Below are positions 49,637 through 61,062 of a stretch of DNA of 64,000 bases, piece after piece; within the stretch, counting starts at the first letter, position 1, and every line of letters begins with the position of its first letter. The notes below the pieces were generated by a model, which was given only the letters and a program-made list of their open reading frames with translations, was not told the origin of the DNA and ran no database searches. This DNA is from Camellia lanceoleosa. Its lineage: Eukaryota; Streptophyta; Magnoliopsida; Ericales; Theaceae. A program made the translations under genes and the position numbers. The stretch lies in NCBI GenBank assembly GCA_025200525.1, contig CM045762.1, positions 128,887,679 through 128,951,678 of the forward strand. The letters run 5' to 3'.

Positions 49637-49644
49637 TATTTATA
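49637..49644 (-). promoter_or_regulatory. TATA box of the Copia LTR (block B)
   Basis: TATAAATA on the minus strand, about 1.16 kb upstream of the gag start. Confidence 0.55.
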
Positions 49645-50299
49645 AGCAACTGACCGTCTCAACAAGGTCGCTTTTGAACCAAACAGGTATGAAACTGTTT
49701 TGAAAAGATACAGTTCAAAATTCCAACAAATCAGAAGGCTTCATATTTGAATTGCCTCGAAATGCATTTAAACTGCTGGCGCCGCGCTTAAAACTGTTAA
49801 AACCGGGCTTTATCTGTTGGGAATTTTGACCTGAAGTGGCATTATTATGGACAAAACTTGAATTCAAATTTGGTGCAAAATTTTGAATTAATTTCCCTCA
49901 ATAATTTTTGGAAAAAATTCAAATAGATTTTCTCCAAAAAATTAATGTTAGAATCAACCCAACCCACACCCGCGCCCAGCCAGACGGGCGACGGCATGCG
50001 CGTGTGTATGGTGGTTTTAACCAAGGTTCCATTTGTCTATAACTCCTCACTTCTACAGACTTGGGGTGCCTCTTGGGGCGTAACCCAAGCGTTTCCATCT
50101 AGAACTTATATACACACAAAACTTTTCTTAAGTTTCCAATGTGGGACAAGCCTTACAAGGATACCTACATTTACTTCTTTAAATGTCCATTCCACGAACC
50201 CGAAAATGATGTCAAGTTCTCATTCACTCATAAATGATTTTGACGAACCGTCTTCAACGTATGACTTGCCATGCGGCAAGGAACACATCACCTCTTTGG

Positions 50300-50900
50300 A
50301 CCCTCCCCAAAAGACATCTCGGACCCACTCAAATTTGGGCTCAAAGTTGGCCCAAAATAAGTCTATAAAAAGTAACCCAAATTTACCCACAGGAACTTCC
50401 AACACTACCAATGTCATTAGAGATGAGGGAACCTCCTCTATCAAAACCCATGATTCAAAATCAAAGGCTAATCTACATAAACAATGAGCCACGATATTGC
50501 CTTCTCAACAAACATGGAAGACAACCGAAGTCCGAAACAGCCTCAGCTGATCTTGAGCAGCACACACCAAATGACCATATGATGACAAGTCGGCCCCGTG
50601 TCTTGTATAATAGACACAACATTTAACGAGTCCCCTTCAAGATGAATATCACTCAGCCCCAGATCCTGTCCAAATTGTAATGCTTTTTACCGTACATAAA
50701 GCTTCAAAACAGTCCACATCCATTAGATAAGGCACTTGATCAACCATAGCTGCAATCACCTTCCCATTACAACTCCCACAATGACCCCAAGACCAGCAGC
50801 TTCCTGCCCCTTGCACACAAAACCATCAAAGTTAAGCTTGAAAGTTCCAGCGCTAGGTGCCAGCCACCGTCGCAGCTAGATAATCGGGACATGAACTTGA
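50300..50900 (-). pseudogene. Orphan RNase H-like (RVT_3) fragment (block B copy)
   Basis: Minus-strand pieces read KLNFDGFVCKG, GLGVIV, KVIAAMVDQVPYLMDVDCFEAL and REGNIVAHCLCRLAFDFESW. This matches the strand order of the RNase H-like domain used at the end of plant LINE ORF2 and in related host genes. The DCFEAL-like strand carries the position of the second acidic catalytic residue. At least three frame changes are needed. No RT domain is adjacent, so it is a detached remnant next to the Copia LTR. Not the same sequence as the LINE RNase H at 16450-16960. Confidence 0.6.
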
Positions 50901-51545
50901 ATCAATTGTCAACACTTATGAAGAATGTGAACCATCGATAGTAGACTATGTGAATATAAACAACTTTTAACCATATGCCTATAACTAATTAGGAACACAC
51001 ATGAATGGGATTACAGGATTTTGTAAATTATGCTCTAGGAATATGGGAATACTGTATGTATGACACGTGGTTGGTATTACCGTTACTACCATGAACTTGT
51101 TTAAATAAGAGAATGATTGCTTTTGTGTTACTGTACTTCGAAATTGATGCTATGGGACTTGTTGACAGTAAACTAGTTTGATTGTAAACCCTAACTACTT
51201 GGAAGTATATGTAATCAATATGTTCTGTGAATGACTGCTTCTGTATTAACATGTAGTACAATTGAATTAGTGGAAACTGAGACTAATGAACAGTATATGA
51301 ATGATTACTTTATAATTGCGTTCACTGCTATGGGGTTAATATATGAATTTGCCTTGTATACCTGATAACTTCTAAATGACTTTGAATAACTGTGGTGGAT
51401 TGCTGAATCGAATATTGAATTGAACAATGAACTGTTGAATGATTGGGAAACAAATTAAGTCTCTGTAACAAGCTGAATGGGAAGGAAACTACTTACGAAA
51501 ATGGAAAATAGTGTGAACCTAAGACATCTGATCTGCATTTGATGC

Positions 51546-51546
<1 letters not shown>
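50901..51546. other. Unassigned AT-rich stretch (block B)
   Basis: Matches 2850-3468. Non-coding; probably the decayed interior of the Gypsy whose polypurine tract follows. Confidence 0.4.

Positions 51547-51581
<35 letters not shown>
51547..51581. repeat. (TA)n(TG)n microsatellite (block B)
   Basis: TATATATATATA followed by TG repeats, partner of 3469-3502. Confidence 0.9.
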
Positions 51582-51582
<1 letters not shown>

Positions 51583-51589
51583 GTAACTC

Positions 51590-52928
51590 AAGTTTAGAGG
51601 ACCAAACTTTTTAAGGTGAGGAGATCTGAATACCCCAATCAGAATTAACTACTAATTCGTAATTAAGAATGTTAATTAAGTGTTTAGAATGGAATTATGT
51701 GTTATCATTAATTGTGATATGTGCTTTGTGGTAATTTGTGCATATTTATATGATTTGAAAACTACTTGTCATGATTTTTGCTTTGAATCTAAAATTGTCA
51801 GCCTAAATGCTTTCAAAAACCGAATTTGAGTTCATGGATTGACTAACTAGAATATTTGGAACCATATGAAAAGTTTTGTTAAAAATTGATTTAGTTCAAT
51901 AAAATTGCATGTAATTAAATTGAGCTTTAATTGGAACTATTTTTGAATAATTAAATTTTGTGCTAACCTTGACTAATTAAGGTTACTTGTGTTTAATTTA
52001 AATGATGCATGATTGGTACCTAATCTAATCCTATTAATGATCCAAGATGTGATTAAGTGTATGATGTGCTAAGGCATTTTGTAATGTTGTTGAGAAATCA
52101 ATGTGGGTGTATTGAGAAATCTGAGTTGGGCATTTGGTGATATTGAATGTAGGGGATTACAACTCTTGTGGGTGTGTTGGAATAATGCATGTGTGTGCAC
52201 GTGTTGTGTATTCAAAATCTGAGAGTGCGTGTTTTGTAGTTTCTGATGAGATATGAGGAATGTAGGCAACATTCCTTGGCTCATTCTACTTCATTGAGTT
52301 GAGAGTTCAAGCTAGAGAGGGAGAGAGAGTTTGGCTTTAGAGAGAGAGAGCCCAAAAGTGTGAAAAAGAAGAAGAGAACTAGGAAGATTCATCTCACATT
52401 TCTGAAATTAAAGCTTTGGGTAAGGATTCTATGTCTAATTTCTGTAGCTATTCCTCCATGCATCATGATTTCATGAAGTTTTGAGATACTTTCATGAGAG
52501 TGGAAGAAATGGGTCTTTGAACATGTAGATGACTTTCATGTGTATTCATGGTAGATCATCTTTGATTTTATCATTTTGAGTTTGAGTTTTAAAGTCCTTG
52601 CATGCATGTGAGTTTAAATCATGTCCATTATTTCGTAAATTTATGAGTTTGTTGATCACCATTTACATGTTATGAAAAACCATGAAAATATTTGAAAAAT
52701 CTTGCATGAAGGAGTTTTGGTTCAAATCTTTCAAGAATTGATGAGTTTTGAATAAAAGATGTTTTAAGGGTCTTGTATTGCAGTTTTCTAAAGCTATTTT
52801 ATGTGTTTGATCAAATCATGCAAGTTATGCAGTTGAGAGGTATAGTCCAAATCATAATCCATCTTTCATAACAAATGTTGAAGATGAGTACTAGAAAAAG
52901 AGAATTTATGGAAGAAAAAAACAACAAA
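51590..52928 (+). mobile_element. Degraded Gypsy polypurine tract and LTR (block B)
   Basis: TTTAGAGGACCAAACTTTTT precedes an LTR start TGAATACCCC at 51627. The LTR is interrupted at 52929 by the CACTA element; 55551-55628 is probably its continuation. The right end is not identifiable. Confidence 0.5.
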
Positions 52929-53287
52929 CACTACTAGAAAATTGACTTTTTGTCTATTTTTTTGCCACCGTCTGTTTAGCCATGGCAAAAAATATTATAT
53001 TTGCCCCATTTATTTCTCTTATTTTCTTTGATTTATATTTTCCCTAGCCAAATCTAGACATTGCTCCCTCTCTCTCTCACATTGATCATAGTTTGAAGAA
53101 CACCGATATAAATGTCTCTCTCGATCTCTCGCTCTCTCAATCTCTATATCTACCGACCATACATCACCTCACATATATACTTTTCTGGTTCATGAACGAT
53201 AGGGTTTCGCTGAATTAGAGGTATTGATTCAATATAATTGGAGTACTACTCTAATTTATTTTCTTGTTGATCGAACAAAATCAACAG

Positions 53288-53429
53288 ATCCCAAAATTCG
53301 ACTATGAGTCGCTGATTTCAACTACCAATGCAGAGCTCTTGAAGTGGGCATGGCGGACTGAGAAGGCTGCTCCCGAGATTCTTCAGTTCGAGGCCTCTTT
53401 AGTTCAGAGGTCCCGAAATCCACTTGCTG
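53288..53429 (+). pseudogene. SLD5: Captured exon resembling GINS subunit SLD5
   Basis: A 142-base exon between an ACAG acceptor and a GTAATC donor, fully open. It encodes FDYESLISTTNAELLKWAWR and continues with TEKAAPEILQFEASLVQR. This resembles the N-terminal helical region of plant SLD5, one of four subunits of the GINS complex that activates the MCM helicase at replication forks. Only this exon is present (about 47 of about 220 residues). It sits inside a CACTA element with unrelated exons downstream, so it is transduplicated material. A chimeric transcript is possible but unproven. Recognition is from memory of the family. Confidence 0.72.
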
Positions 53430-54394
53430 GTAATCTCTCTCTCTCTCTCTCTCTTGATTTTGTTTGTATGTTTTTATATGTATCTAATTTTATCTTTCTT
53501 TTTCTGTACATATATACACGAGCGCATTATATGTAAGATGCAGAGTAATGGTGCTGTAAAGGCTTTTTGTAATTTTTTGAACAAAATTTGCAATGTGCTC
53601 CTTGAAAATTTTGCTCTGCAAGAGATTAAGTTCTTCTTTTATTTTAATTATTAATTTTTAGGGATTTTCTGATGAATTGAGTTCATATTTAGGACAAAGT
53701 TGATCTGCATTAGAAAATTCACCACTTTGTTCACGGACATCAATGGGGAAAAATCCGAATACTTTTTAATTTGGTGGTACTTGGAATTGATTCCATAAGT
53801 ACCGAGGCCAATTTTCTATTAAAAAAAATTAAGAAATTGTTGGTTATTATGTTCACAAACAATTCACCTGTAGTTCTGCTTACTGTTGCATTGCTTATTT
53901 TTTCAGTTCAATAAGAGGCATGATCACCATTGGTGAAGAAGTACAAAACCATCATACATCCTAGAGAGGTATGACCTATGCACATATACTGTCTGCTCTA
54001 TTATTTTTATTCAGATGTTCGAACATGAATCAACAAAGTTATTAGACTGTTGAGTTCTTCTCCAATGGATATAAGAAATGGATTTTTTTTTTTTTTTTTT
54101 TGATAAATAGATATAAGAAATGGATTACAATAACCACTGCATGTGCATATACTAGAATTGAATGTTTCCAACACGGGTAAATTCTCTCTAATTTATGGTT
54201 TTATAATTTTATTTTATTTTTCTAGTTTTATTTTTTTATTTTTTAACATCTATATCTACATGTTTAATTCCTTAAATAGTTCACTTCCTTCATGTTCCTA
54301 ATTGACAAGGTCAATGATCTTATTGTATTGAAATTTAGATCCTCTTTTCTTCATTCATTTACATCACCATCTAAAATCTTGCTTGTATTGACAT

Positions 54395-54702
54395 TATGTT
54401 GCAATTACTAGAAGAGTTGAGGAAGCAAAATTCCAGTGCTGAAGTTCACCTATTTGTTGCAAGTACTTTACCTTGGTCCTTCTCTCTCTTTTGATTGCTC
54501 TTAGTATTACATTTTTTTTTTTTTTTGTTCACTTAGTACTGCTCCCATAGATGAATATCTGAAAAGTACTTGACTAGATAAAGAAAAATTTGAAACTGCA
54601 ATCCATGACATATTGGAGGGAGTATATCCTGCTATAGCTAGCAAGCTATTTAGTATTCTCCCAAGTGATGCATTTTCTTTTGGACCTGGGAGCAATACTG
54701 AG
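54395..54702 (+). pseudogene. Unidentified captured exon pair
   Basis: Piece one (about 54395-54463) encodes LQLLEELRKQNSSAEVHLFV. Piece two (about 54537-54702) follows a T-rich intron-like tract and ends GAG/GTATG. It reads an IDEYLKS segment, one in-frame TGA, then KEKFETAIHDILEGVYPAIA and LFSILPSDAFSFGPGSN. The protein-like character is clear, but I do not recognise the family. It could belong to the SLD5 or SAWADEE donors or to a third gene. One premature stop argues against a functional product. Confidence 0.45.
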
Positions 54703-54954
54703 GTATGTAAAATTACAAATTAGTAAGATGACAGTGCATAGAGGTGTTCTGATCCTTGCATTTTACATGCTCAGGTGCACATATGTTGTGCATTTTTTGG
54801 TTTTATTACTACTCTCTGCGTAAGTGTATTGGGTGCTTTTATGGTGCCCTTACCTGCGTGTTTTTTCTAAAGTGTTTTTTTGAATGCTACTTTTTCCTAC
54901 AATTATTCAACCTAAATTTTTGCTTTCTGTTTATTTTTGGCCTACACGCCACAG

Positions 54955-55098
54955 AGAAATGAGAAGCACAAACAACAATGCTCTAGATATAATAAGCGCC
55001 GCTACGACTACAATAAATGTTGTTTCAAAAACTGGAGATAAGGTTCCAGATCTATCGGAGTTGGAATTTGAGGCCATATCATCTAAAGATGGGGCATG
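54955..55098 (+). pseudogene. Captured exon resembling the start of a SAWADEE domain (SHH-type)
   Basis: 144 bases between a CCACAG acceptor and a GTAAGC donor, fully open, ending with a split Trp codon. The end VPDLSELEFEAISSKDGAW resembles the opening of the SAWADEE domain in plant SHH1/SHH2 homeodomain proteins. SHH1 reads H3K9 methylation and helps recruit Pol IV for RNA-directed DNA methylation. Two thirds of the exon encodes a low-complexity Thr/Asn-rich linker that would precede the domain. The rest of the domain is missing. Identical to 6844-6987. Confidence 0.55.
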
Positions 55099-55289
55099 GT
55101 AAGCTTACATGTGAGAAGCAATAAAGATGTTTTGATGTCTCTTAGTTGATATCTAGCTGGTTTGCTTTTGTGTTTGTCCGCTACGGATGTACCTATTATT
55201 ATTGTTATTTATTTTGTTTTCTTGCTTGTGTATGCATGGTACAATAATGCTACTTTGGAGTTTGATCTACATCTTCTAATAAATAATTA

Positions 55290-55547
55290 TTTGCGACAAA
55301 TGTCATTGAAAATTATTTGCGACGGTAACAAGATTGTCGCCAAAAAACATGTTAGCATTTTTTCTTTGATATTTGTGACGGCAAAATAGCAGCTGCCATA
55401 GCTGCTTTGCCATCACAAAAATATTTGTCACTCCCTCAATCGCGACCCCCATTAGTCTAGATGGGCCGTCGCAAAAGGTCTTTTGCGATGGTATCTATTA
55501 TTTGCGATGGCTTGTAGTGGTCACAAAAAGTACTTTTTTTAGTAGTG
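55290..55547 (+). repeat. CACTA subterminal repeats (block B)
   Basis: Units TTTGCGACGG, GCCGTCGCAAAAG and TTTGCGATGG in both orientations over about 250 bases up to the right terminus. Confidence 0.8.
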
Positions 55548-55628
55548 AAATAAAGAAGCTGAGCAACAAGCTACATTTCAAGCAACTAAACATTTAAAAG
55601 TCGTTATGGAATTTAGATTCGCGATATT

Positions 55629-57816
55629 TGTCACGCCCTGGATTTACGAAGTCCGCCCCACATGAATAGACCACCCAATGATAAACAATAGATAACAATC
55701 CTCATGCAGATGTATATAATATAGTCACACAATATATATATTTATCCAATTTCATACATTCCCAGATACAACATTTAAATCAAATGGATGTTCTGTAATT
55801 AAAACATACACAAGTGTTATACATTAAATTGAATGCCCAAAGGCTTATATCATATACAAAGGGTGTAATCCTTAACAAAATGGCACACAGCCAATGACAT
55901 GAATGGCCCATGGCCTACAAATAACAAAACCACCCTATACGGTTTCGAACACAACTTCACGTCTCAATCCACATCCACACATGTACATCTGAAAAATATT
56001 TTTAACCATGTAAGGTGAGCATAAAGTCCAGTAGAGAATGTTTCAAAAACTAAACATGTTCCACTAGCATAAATGATCATGATGCAATACATATATACAA
56101 TATGCCCAAATGCAATTTCAAATCCATTTGATTTCTGAACAAAATTCTTTCTTTCCAAATATCAAAACCTTACATTTAATCAAAACGCTTTTCGAGTTCA
56201 AAACATTTGGTAGATATAAAATTTCTTTCCAAAAACCAATCTAGTTGTCTCAATACCAGCTAGCAAATACATTGCTAAAACCATAACCAAACATCCTGAT
56301 CCAAAACCAAAATGATAATAAATAAAATGGATAAATCTCCAAGACTGATGTTCATACGAGTAACTATACAAGTTACAAGGTCATTTTTACTGGCACTAAC
56401 CGAAAGGCTCGACACCTATCGCGCGGGTTTACTTCTTGCACCATGGACACACAAGCCAACTTAATTCAAATTTTAACACCCCTCACACTTTATCACTTCA
56501 TTTACCTTTTTTCGATAGTACAATACATATGATCCAAAATATTGTTTTCCAAAACAATGCAAATGTTCCAACACATAATACGAGAGTTTCCAAAACAACC
56601 TTTTCGAAAATACACAGTTCCAGTTCCAAAATCCATTTCAAAATCCATAATGTGCACATGACATGTATGATTTTAATTTCCCCAATCTACATGCAATTTC
56701 TAACACATGGCAATGCTATCCTCCACTGATGGCCAAAACAGTTATCTCTAATGCAATAATTAAAAGATAACAATATGGATATACAATCCAATAGTTTCAA
56801 CAACCACTTTTCTAGAACATTTCCAAAAGAGTATTTAATACTCGATGTTTTTCCAAAACATCAACATGCTTTTCCAACCAAATCCATTTTTCATAATTCT
56901 ACCCAAACTTCCAAAATCAACATCATTTAGGATTCTTCTATAAATTGGGGTTTTTCTCTTTTAGAAAATCATATGCAAGTTTTGTATACCAAAAATACTT
57001 TTTAATAGCAAAATCACAACCAACAACCCCCAATTTGGACAAACCTTCAACCCACAAAATATATCCCAAAAATCAATCTAAGCATCACAAGATCTATATA
57101 TCAAAATATACCACAAATACACCAACGAACTCACATCGAGTTAAGGAAATAGACCCTACCTCTTGAAGTGAAGAGGAGACAATCCAAAAAAACAACTAAC
57201 AACAAAAAGACGATCTGCACAGATTAAATGGAAGCCCCGTCGAGCTCTAAGTTTTTTACAAGGAGACTAGGGTGAAGAAATCAAGGGATTTAGGTGTATT
57301 TGTAGAAAAGGTGAGTTCTATAGAGAAAGGCTGTAGATTTAGGATTTTTAGAATGTTTGGAGAGAGAAAGAAATGAAAAAGTGACCCAAAAAGTGACTTT
57401 TACCAACTAATATACGCTCAGACCGCTCGAGTGCACAAAGTGACCTCTCGAGCGAAGAATACCAACTCTCATAAGTTTTACAAGTAGAGGACCACCGCTC
57501 GAGCTAAAAAAACATCGCTCGAGCCAACACCACTTGAGCACAATAAAGATTGCTCGAGCGAAGAATGCCACCCTTCCAGCATCTTTGTAGACCTGCAAAA
57601 GTACTGAGAGTTCTCAAAGGCTGCTCGAGCGTAAGAATTACACTAGAGCGAAATGGCCAAAACCTGGGCAACAACCGCTTTGAAAAACAAGCTACCAACC
57701 TGTTCCAAATGCCAACAAGACACTCCACCAACCAAACTTAATGAAGTATAAGATGAATAAGACATGAACAACCATATAAGACAATGAAACTCGGATCCAG
57801 AACACCAAATGGGTCA
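55629..57816 (-). mobile_element. Gypsy LTR without interior (block B copy)
   Basis: Plus-strand TGTCACGCCC...GGGTCA, 2188 bases. Minus start TGACCCATTTGG parallels the nested Gypsy LTR. No target duplication found (ATATT before, AGTCT after). Contains the intact six-member CTCGAG cluster at 57424-57629. Confidence 0.6.
57424..57629. repeat. CTCGAG palindrome cluster
   Basis: Six CTCGAG in about 205 bases, most as GCTCGAGC, several followed by GAAGAATRCC. A random 6-mer would be expected once per about 4 kb. Related clusters occur in the nested Gypsy LTRs and in the third Gypsy LTR. Confidence 0.85.
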
Positions 57817-58001
57817 AGTCTAAACTAGAATTGCTATAATATCAACTTTAACGAGTTCGTATGCAGATTTGTGTGACTCATACAAAAAAAAATTTTGTTG
57901 AAAATGAAAACTTAAGGAAGCAGTTGAAAGATGTGTTTGATCCTAGTGAAGAATCATTGGTGAAAACATGGAATGATGAAATTCAACATCAAGGAGGAAT
58001 T
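57817..58001. other. Unassigned stretch between LTR-like segments (block B)
   Basis: Same as 9690-9874, including the open run ENLRKQLKDVFDPSEESLVK. Not recognised. Confidence 0.25.
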
Positions 58002-58389
58002 TGTTGGAATTTAATTTAGAATTAATGTTAGATACATTAAAATGTTTAGTTTATGTATTAGAATCTTAAAGTTTGAAGCGTCATTTGGTTAAGTTCAATG
58101 TGTTTTGGTGAATGTATTTAGGAAAGTACATGAATGTATTTGGTGAATGTAAAAAGTCCTCTCTATAAAGAGGTTAGTGATCATTGTAACAATATAATAA
58201 AGACAAAACAAGAAAGGAAAAAAAGAAATTTGAATATATAGAGTTTTTATTGAGGTATTTGTCTTCTTAGGAGCTATGTACGACCTTCAAGTCGTACATA
58301 TCTACGAGCTTTGTTTTATATATATGAGTGAGTTGTGTTTTATTATTATTAATGTTCGCCATGCTTGCCAGAGTCCATCAATCTATCAA
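58002..58389 (+). mobile_element. Copia-like solo LTR candidate (block B copy)
   Basis: TGTTGGAATTT start, CTCTATAAAGAGG TATA-like box (about 58159-58172) and AATAAAG (about 58196). The right edge is an estimate. The hairpin GTACGAC...GTCGTAC is retained. Confidence 0.45.
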
Positions 58390-58418
58390 GAGCTCCTAAT
58401 CAGAACTGAATCCTTTTA

Positions 58419-58720
58419 GGCCTTGTTTGATTAACAAGATTAATAGTAAAATGATTAATAATCCTATGAATTAGTGTAAAATTAGTTCTCAAATAAAATT
58501 AGTGAGGTAACCATTTATTATGTATTCATTTTATTTTTTCTTTCATACTTGAAATTATGATCCTCAACCCCTCTCAATGTTAAAAATTCGTTGATTTTGT
58601 CGAATTGAATGTCCGTCGTACATGTAATTTGATTAATAAAATTTACAATCAAACATAAGATTGTGAGTTTATGAATTAACAATTTCAATTCTATGCTTTA
58701 ATCCTACTAATCAAACATAC
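58419..58720. mobile_element. MITE (block B copy)
   Basis: GGCCTTGTTTGATTAAC start and TAATCAAACATAC end form imperfect terminal inverted repeats; about 302 bases, AT-rich, non-coding. TTA precedes the left end, as in Tourist-type insertions, but the right TTA is offset. Confidence 0.55.
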
Positions 58721-59015
58721 TTTTATAATTTCGATGGAGATGATGGTTGTCAAGGAGGAGGAGAGAGGGGATCACCAATGGAGAAAAGGATTTGCCATAG
58801 GGAATGGGAACTGGGGGAGGGTGACAGAAGGAGGAGCTACCTAAGGAAGGTTATAGGAGTGGGGGTCCGAAAGGTAAAGTAAGAATAATGGTGGGTGCTC
58901 GTTAGTCAACTTCTAATATTTTCTATATAAAAAGATGACTAAAAAGAGCCAAATTATATATATATATATATATTTTTTTTGTCCTTGACCTTTTTCCGTC
59001 GATAATAATAATAAT
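58721..59015. other. Non-coding stretch before the LINE
   Basis: Purine-rich then (TA)n (58957-58973) and (ATA)n at 59002-59016; no gene seen. Confidence 0.5.
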
Positions 59016-59033
59016 AACAATACTGCATTAATA
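59016..59033. repeat. 5' target-site duplication of the LINE (block B)
   Basis: AACAATACTGCATTAATA, identical to the copy after the LINE in block A (16962-16979). Confidence 0.92.
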
Positions 59034-59139
59034 CGTGCCAAGGAATTTCAATATGATCGTTACAGAAACTCTGAGTCCTGGTGAAGCGAAGTTTGGCCAT
59101 GGATACTCCACTGAGGAAGAAGATCATTTGATATGAAGC

Positions 59140-60113
59140 ATGAAAAAGATCAAGAGCATCGAAGGTTTAGAAGATGATACAATGGTGGAAAACCAATTGA
59201 TCGGGGGTGAGAACCTGGGGGTTATGACTAACCCAGTTGCTCCTGATGTTTCAATGACTGAAGAAGGATTAACAGAGGTAGTGAACAGCGATTTAAGCAA
59301 CGAACATCGAGGAAAGATGAACCAAGTGAAATCCTTCAAGCAAGCCCTCCTCAAATCAAGATTCAACGAAAATAGGAATGAAAAGAACTTCGATTGTGAT
59401 GTGGAGGAAGTATCATCTGATGAAGATAAACCAAAGATTGCACAAGAACCAACAGATGATGGAAAGGCTATGGAAGATGATAATGAGGGTATTCCCAGAG
59501 TCAAGATCCCCCAAGCTTTGTTGAAAAAGATTAGGAAACCTTGGAAGAAGTGCTTAATCGTCAGACTGCTGGGAAAGAAAATAGGATACAAGTTGTTCAT
59601 GGCAAAAATGACTCGAAATTGGGGCCATCAAGCTGATTTCGAAGCCCTAGATATTGGCCATGGCTTTTTTATTGTTAAATTTGATACGATAGAAGATTAC
59701 ACCAAAGTCTACATTGGGGGGGCCATGGATTGTTATGGACCATTATGTCACGGTGAGGAAATGACAGCAAGATTTCAGATCAGATGCTACAGAAGAGGAT
59801 ACCACGGCTCTATGGGTGCGATTTCCGAATCTGCCTATAGAATACTATAATGAAAAAGTCCTTTACCATATTGCGAAGGTCTTAGGCGTTCCATTAAACA
59901 CTGACATCAATACCGCCATGGCATCCAGAGGGAAATATGCACGAGTATGCATTGAAATGGACCTGCGAAAGCCCCTTGTGTCTCAATTTACTATTGGTAA
60001 GAATATATATTTAGTGGAATATGAACATCTTCATTCTGTGTGTTTTTCTTGTGGTAGGGTAAGACTTGTGAAGGAGGTCTGTCATGACAATCCAGTGCTA
60101 GAGGGGATCAAGT
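59140..60113 (+). pseudogene. LINE ORF1: DUF4283/zf-CCHC protein
   Basis: Open for 236 codons (59140-59850), with an acidic, low-complexity N-terminal third. The DUF4283 domain starts at PWKKCLIVRLLG (about residue 135) and includes MTRNW and GHGFFIVKF. A frameshift near 59795 moves the frame. The remainder continues as LPIEYYNEKVL, KPLVSQFTIG and CFSCGRVRLVKEVC. In that knuckle the His of C-x2-C-x4-H-x4-C is Leu, so zinc binding is doubtful. An earlier ATG is possible near 59100. Binds element RNA in active LINEs; this copy is inactive as written by one frameshift. Confidence 0.82.
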
Positions 60114-61062
60114 AGCGGCAACAATTCACCGAAGGGGGAAACTAGATAGAAGAAAGCAATGAGGGCTAATGGGTTGGGTTCTAACAGGTAAAGGATGTAG
60201 GTGAGACAAGCCAAGTTAGATATGGGCCATGGATAAAAGTCACAAATCAAAAAAAAAAAAACTACTAAAGGCCTAAGGCTACAAAGAGGAACTACACACC
60301 AACAAGGGAATAGATTCAAAAGCCTACAAGAGAAAGAAGAGTAGGTTGGGGCCCATAAGGCCCAACCAGGGAAAGACAAAGAACCAATGCACTTAGTCTC
60401 TCAAGAGTTGGGGTTCAAGTACAAGGTAAAGACTAACGGCATAGATGTCAGCAGAGAAGAAGAAGGGAACCAGCTGGAAATAGCTCAGGGGAAGCACAAA
60501 GATGAGATGAGAAAAGAAAAAGGAAAAGGGGTCAAAGAGGCTAGCACACATAGCCTTGAGGCTGAGCAGAGTAATAAAGCTGATACACCAATGCTTCCCT
60601 CTAGTCACTATCCTGCAGCTACTACTTCTACTAACCCCTCACATAGCCACCCTACCAACTACTCACATATACACCCTCCTAACCCCTCACACACCACCCA
60701 TGTTATCTCTTCCATAACCCCCCTCAATAGGGAAAAAAAGGCTAGACCCAAGTTTAGAGAGCCACTAGACAAAAATAGAGGAAGAAGAGGGTAAGAACTA
60801 TCCAGTGGAGCATCACAGATTGAATCAACACAGAGTTCTGATGATACTAACCCCAGAAAGAGAAGTGTTTCACCTCATCACCTCAGAATGGTGGATGGAG
60901 GAAGTAAGCATGAGGATCCAACCATGGAGGCAGATAGAAGCACGTCAGGGGAGACATTATGTCTCAATAACTCCCTCATGATCAATGGAAATTAATCATA
61001 GCAGAGCAAGGGGATTTTTGGACTTTCCAATTGATCCTCTTTCCTAACTCAATCGGTCAAGT

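Larger units (their letters stand above)
48485..50200 (-). mobile_element. Copia 5' LTR/leader region (block B copy), ends approximate
   Basis: Upstream (minus strand) of the Copia gag. It has a TATA box at 49637-49644 and the TTACACC minisatellite. Near the distal end it has TGTCCCACATTGG on the minus strand (50136-50148), a motif often found at plant Copia LTR starts. Exact ends were not determined; the gag start at 48477 limits the inner edge. No second LTR is in the window because the 3' half is lost. Confidence 0.6.
52929..55547 (+). mobile_element. Non-autonomous CACTA-type transposon carrying host exons (block B copy)
   Basis: 2619 bases from CACTACTAGAAAA to TTTTTTTAGTAGTG, flanked by AAA on both sides. 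The two termini match at 21 of 26 positions when one is reversed and complemented (my count by eye). Subterminal GCGACGG/CCGTCGC motifs lie at both ends. There is no transposase. At least three exon-like pieces with plant-type splice borders lie inside, all in the plus orientation, separated by T-rich introns. This is the arrangement of gene-capturing CACTA elements known in plants. An autonomous CACTA elsewhere would be needed to move it. Confidence 0.88.

Noticed and set aside
53288..53429. A functional SLD5 replication gene
   Set aside because: Only one exon is present, enclosed in CACTA termini and followed by unrelated exon-like pieces.
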